Of a stretch of DNA of 60,729 bases, positions 60,719 through 60,729 are shown piece after piece. Under the pieces are notes generated by a model. The model was given only the letters and a program-made list of their open reading frames with translations. It was not told the origin of the DNA and did not search any database. Position 1 is the first letter of the stretch. Each line of letters starts with the position of its first letter. Both the position numbers and the translations under genes were made by a program. Source of the stretch: an uncultured bacterium (lineage in GTDB: Bacteria > Actinomycetota > Coriobacteriia > Coriobacteriales > Eggerthellaceae). The stretch is from contig CALADF010000003.1 of the NCBI GenBank assembly GCA_937890835.1, positions 1-60,729 of the forward strand, read 5' to 3'.

Positions 60719-60729
60719 CTACTGGATTC

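Overview
This window looks like chromosomal DNA of an anaerobic, high-GC actinobacterium of the class Coriobacteriia, most likely an Eggerthella/Gordonibacter/Slackia-type member of the Eggerthellales. That assignment is inferred from gene content and composition; no database was searched. The supporting signs are strongly GC-biased codons, a dnaK-grpE-dnaJ-hspR-clpB heat-shock operon of the actinobacterial HspR type, rubrerythrin, a ferredoxin-type aldo/keto reductase, a small 2[4Fe-4S] ferredoxin, [NiFe]-hydrogenase maturation genes and an archaeal-type class I aldolase.

Layout. 0-5.3 kb: a truncated gene, a Nudix hydrolase, then hypF-hypC-hypD on the minus strand. 5.3-15 kb: central carbon and peptide enzymes (glucose-6-phosphate isomerase, Fe-S aldo/keto reductase, P1 peptidase, M20 dipeptidase, class I aldolase), a LytTR response regulator and tRNA-Leu(CAA). 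14-23 kb: minus-strand envelope genes (VTT membrane protein, PRC-barrel protein, YtxH protein, lipoprotein), ddl, an aminotransferase, a small cyanophycin-synthetase-N-like protein, an anchored protein and serS. 23-31 kb: a hybrid histidine kinase, a short membrane protein with pyridoxamine kinase, a membrane Ser/Thr kinase and a nucleoid-associated protein. 31-45 kb: a TetR/HsmA pair, tRNA-Leu(CAG), rubrerythrin, a LytS-type kinase, a TauE permease, a glycosyltransferase, a QueT-type transporter, rsgA, trkH, a CobW GTPase and a YxeA-like protein. 45-52 kb: the heat-shock operon. 52-61 kb: an ECF sigma/anti-sigma pair, a decayed AAA ATPase gene, ferredoxin, hypE-nikR, a phosphohexomutase, and a gene-free tail with a candidate small RNA and a parS-like palindrome.

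Themes. Nickel and hydrogenase maturation is split: hypFCD sits at the left end, hypE and the nickel regulator nikR at the right, with a CobW metallochaperone between; hypA and hypB are not here. Cell-surface signalling is well represented: LytS/LytTR-type proteins, a hybrid kinase, a Ser/Thr kinase with a long acidic insertion in its N-lobe, and an ECF sigma with its likely membrane antagonist. Four genes have a good -10 element 6-7 bases before the start codon and no Shine-Dalgarno sequence, which suggests leaderless mRNAs.

The least explained material is non-coding: an array of hairpins at 18.47-18.71 kb, a dyad over the dnaK promoter that is neither HAIR nor CIRCE, a 32-bp dyad at the HsmA-family promoter, and the promoter-to-terminator unit without any ATG at the right end. 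I saw no CRISPR array, prophage or intact insertion sequence.
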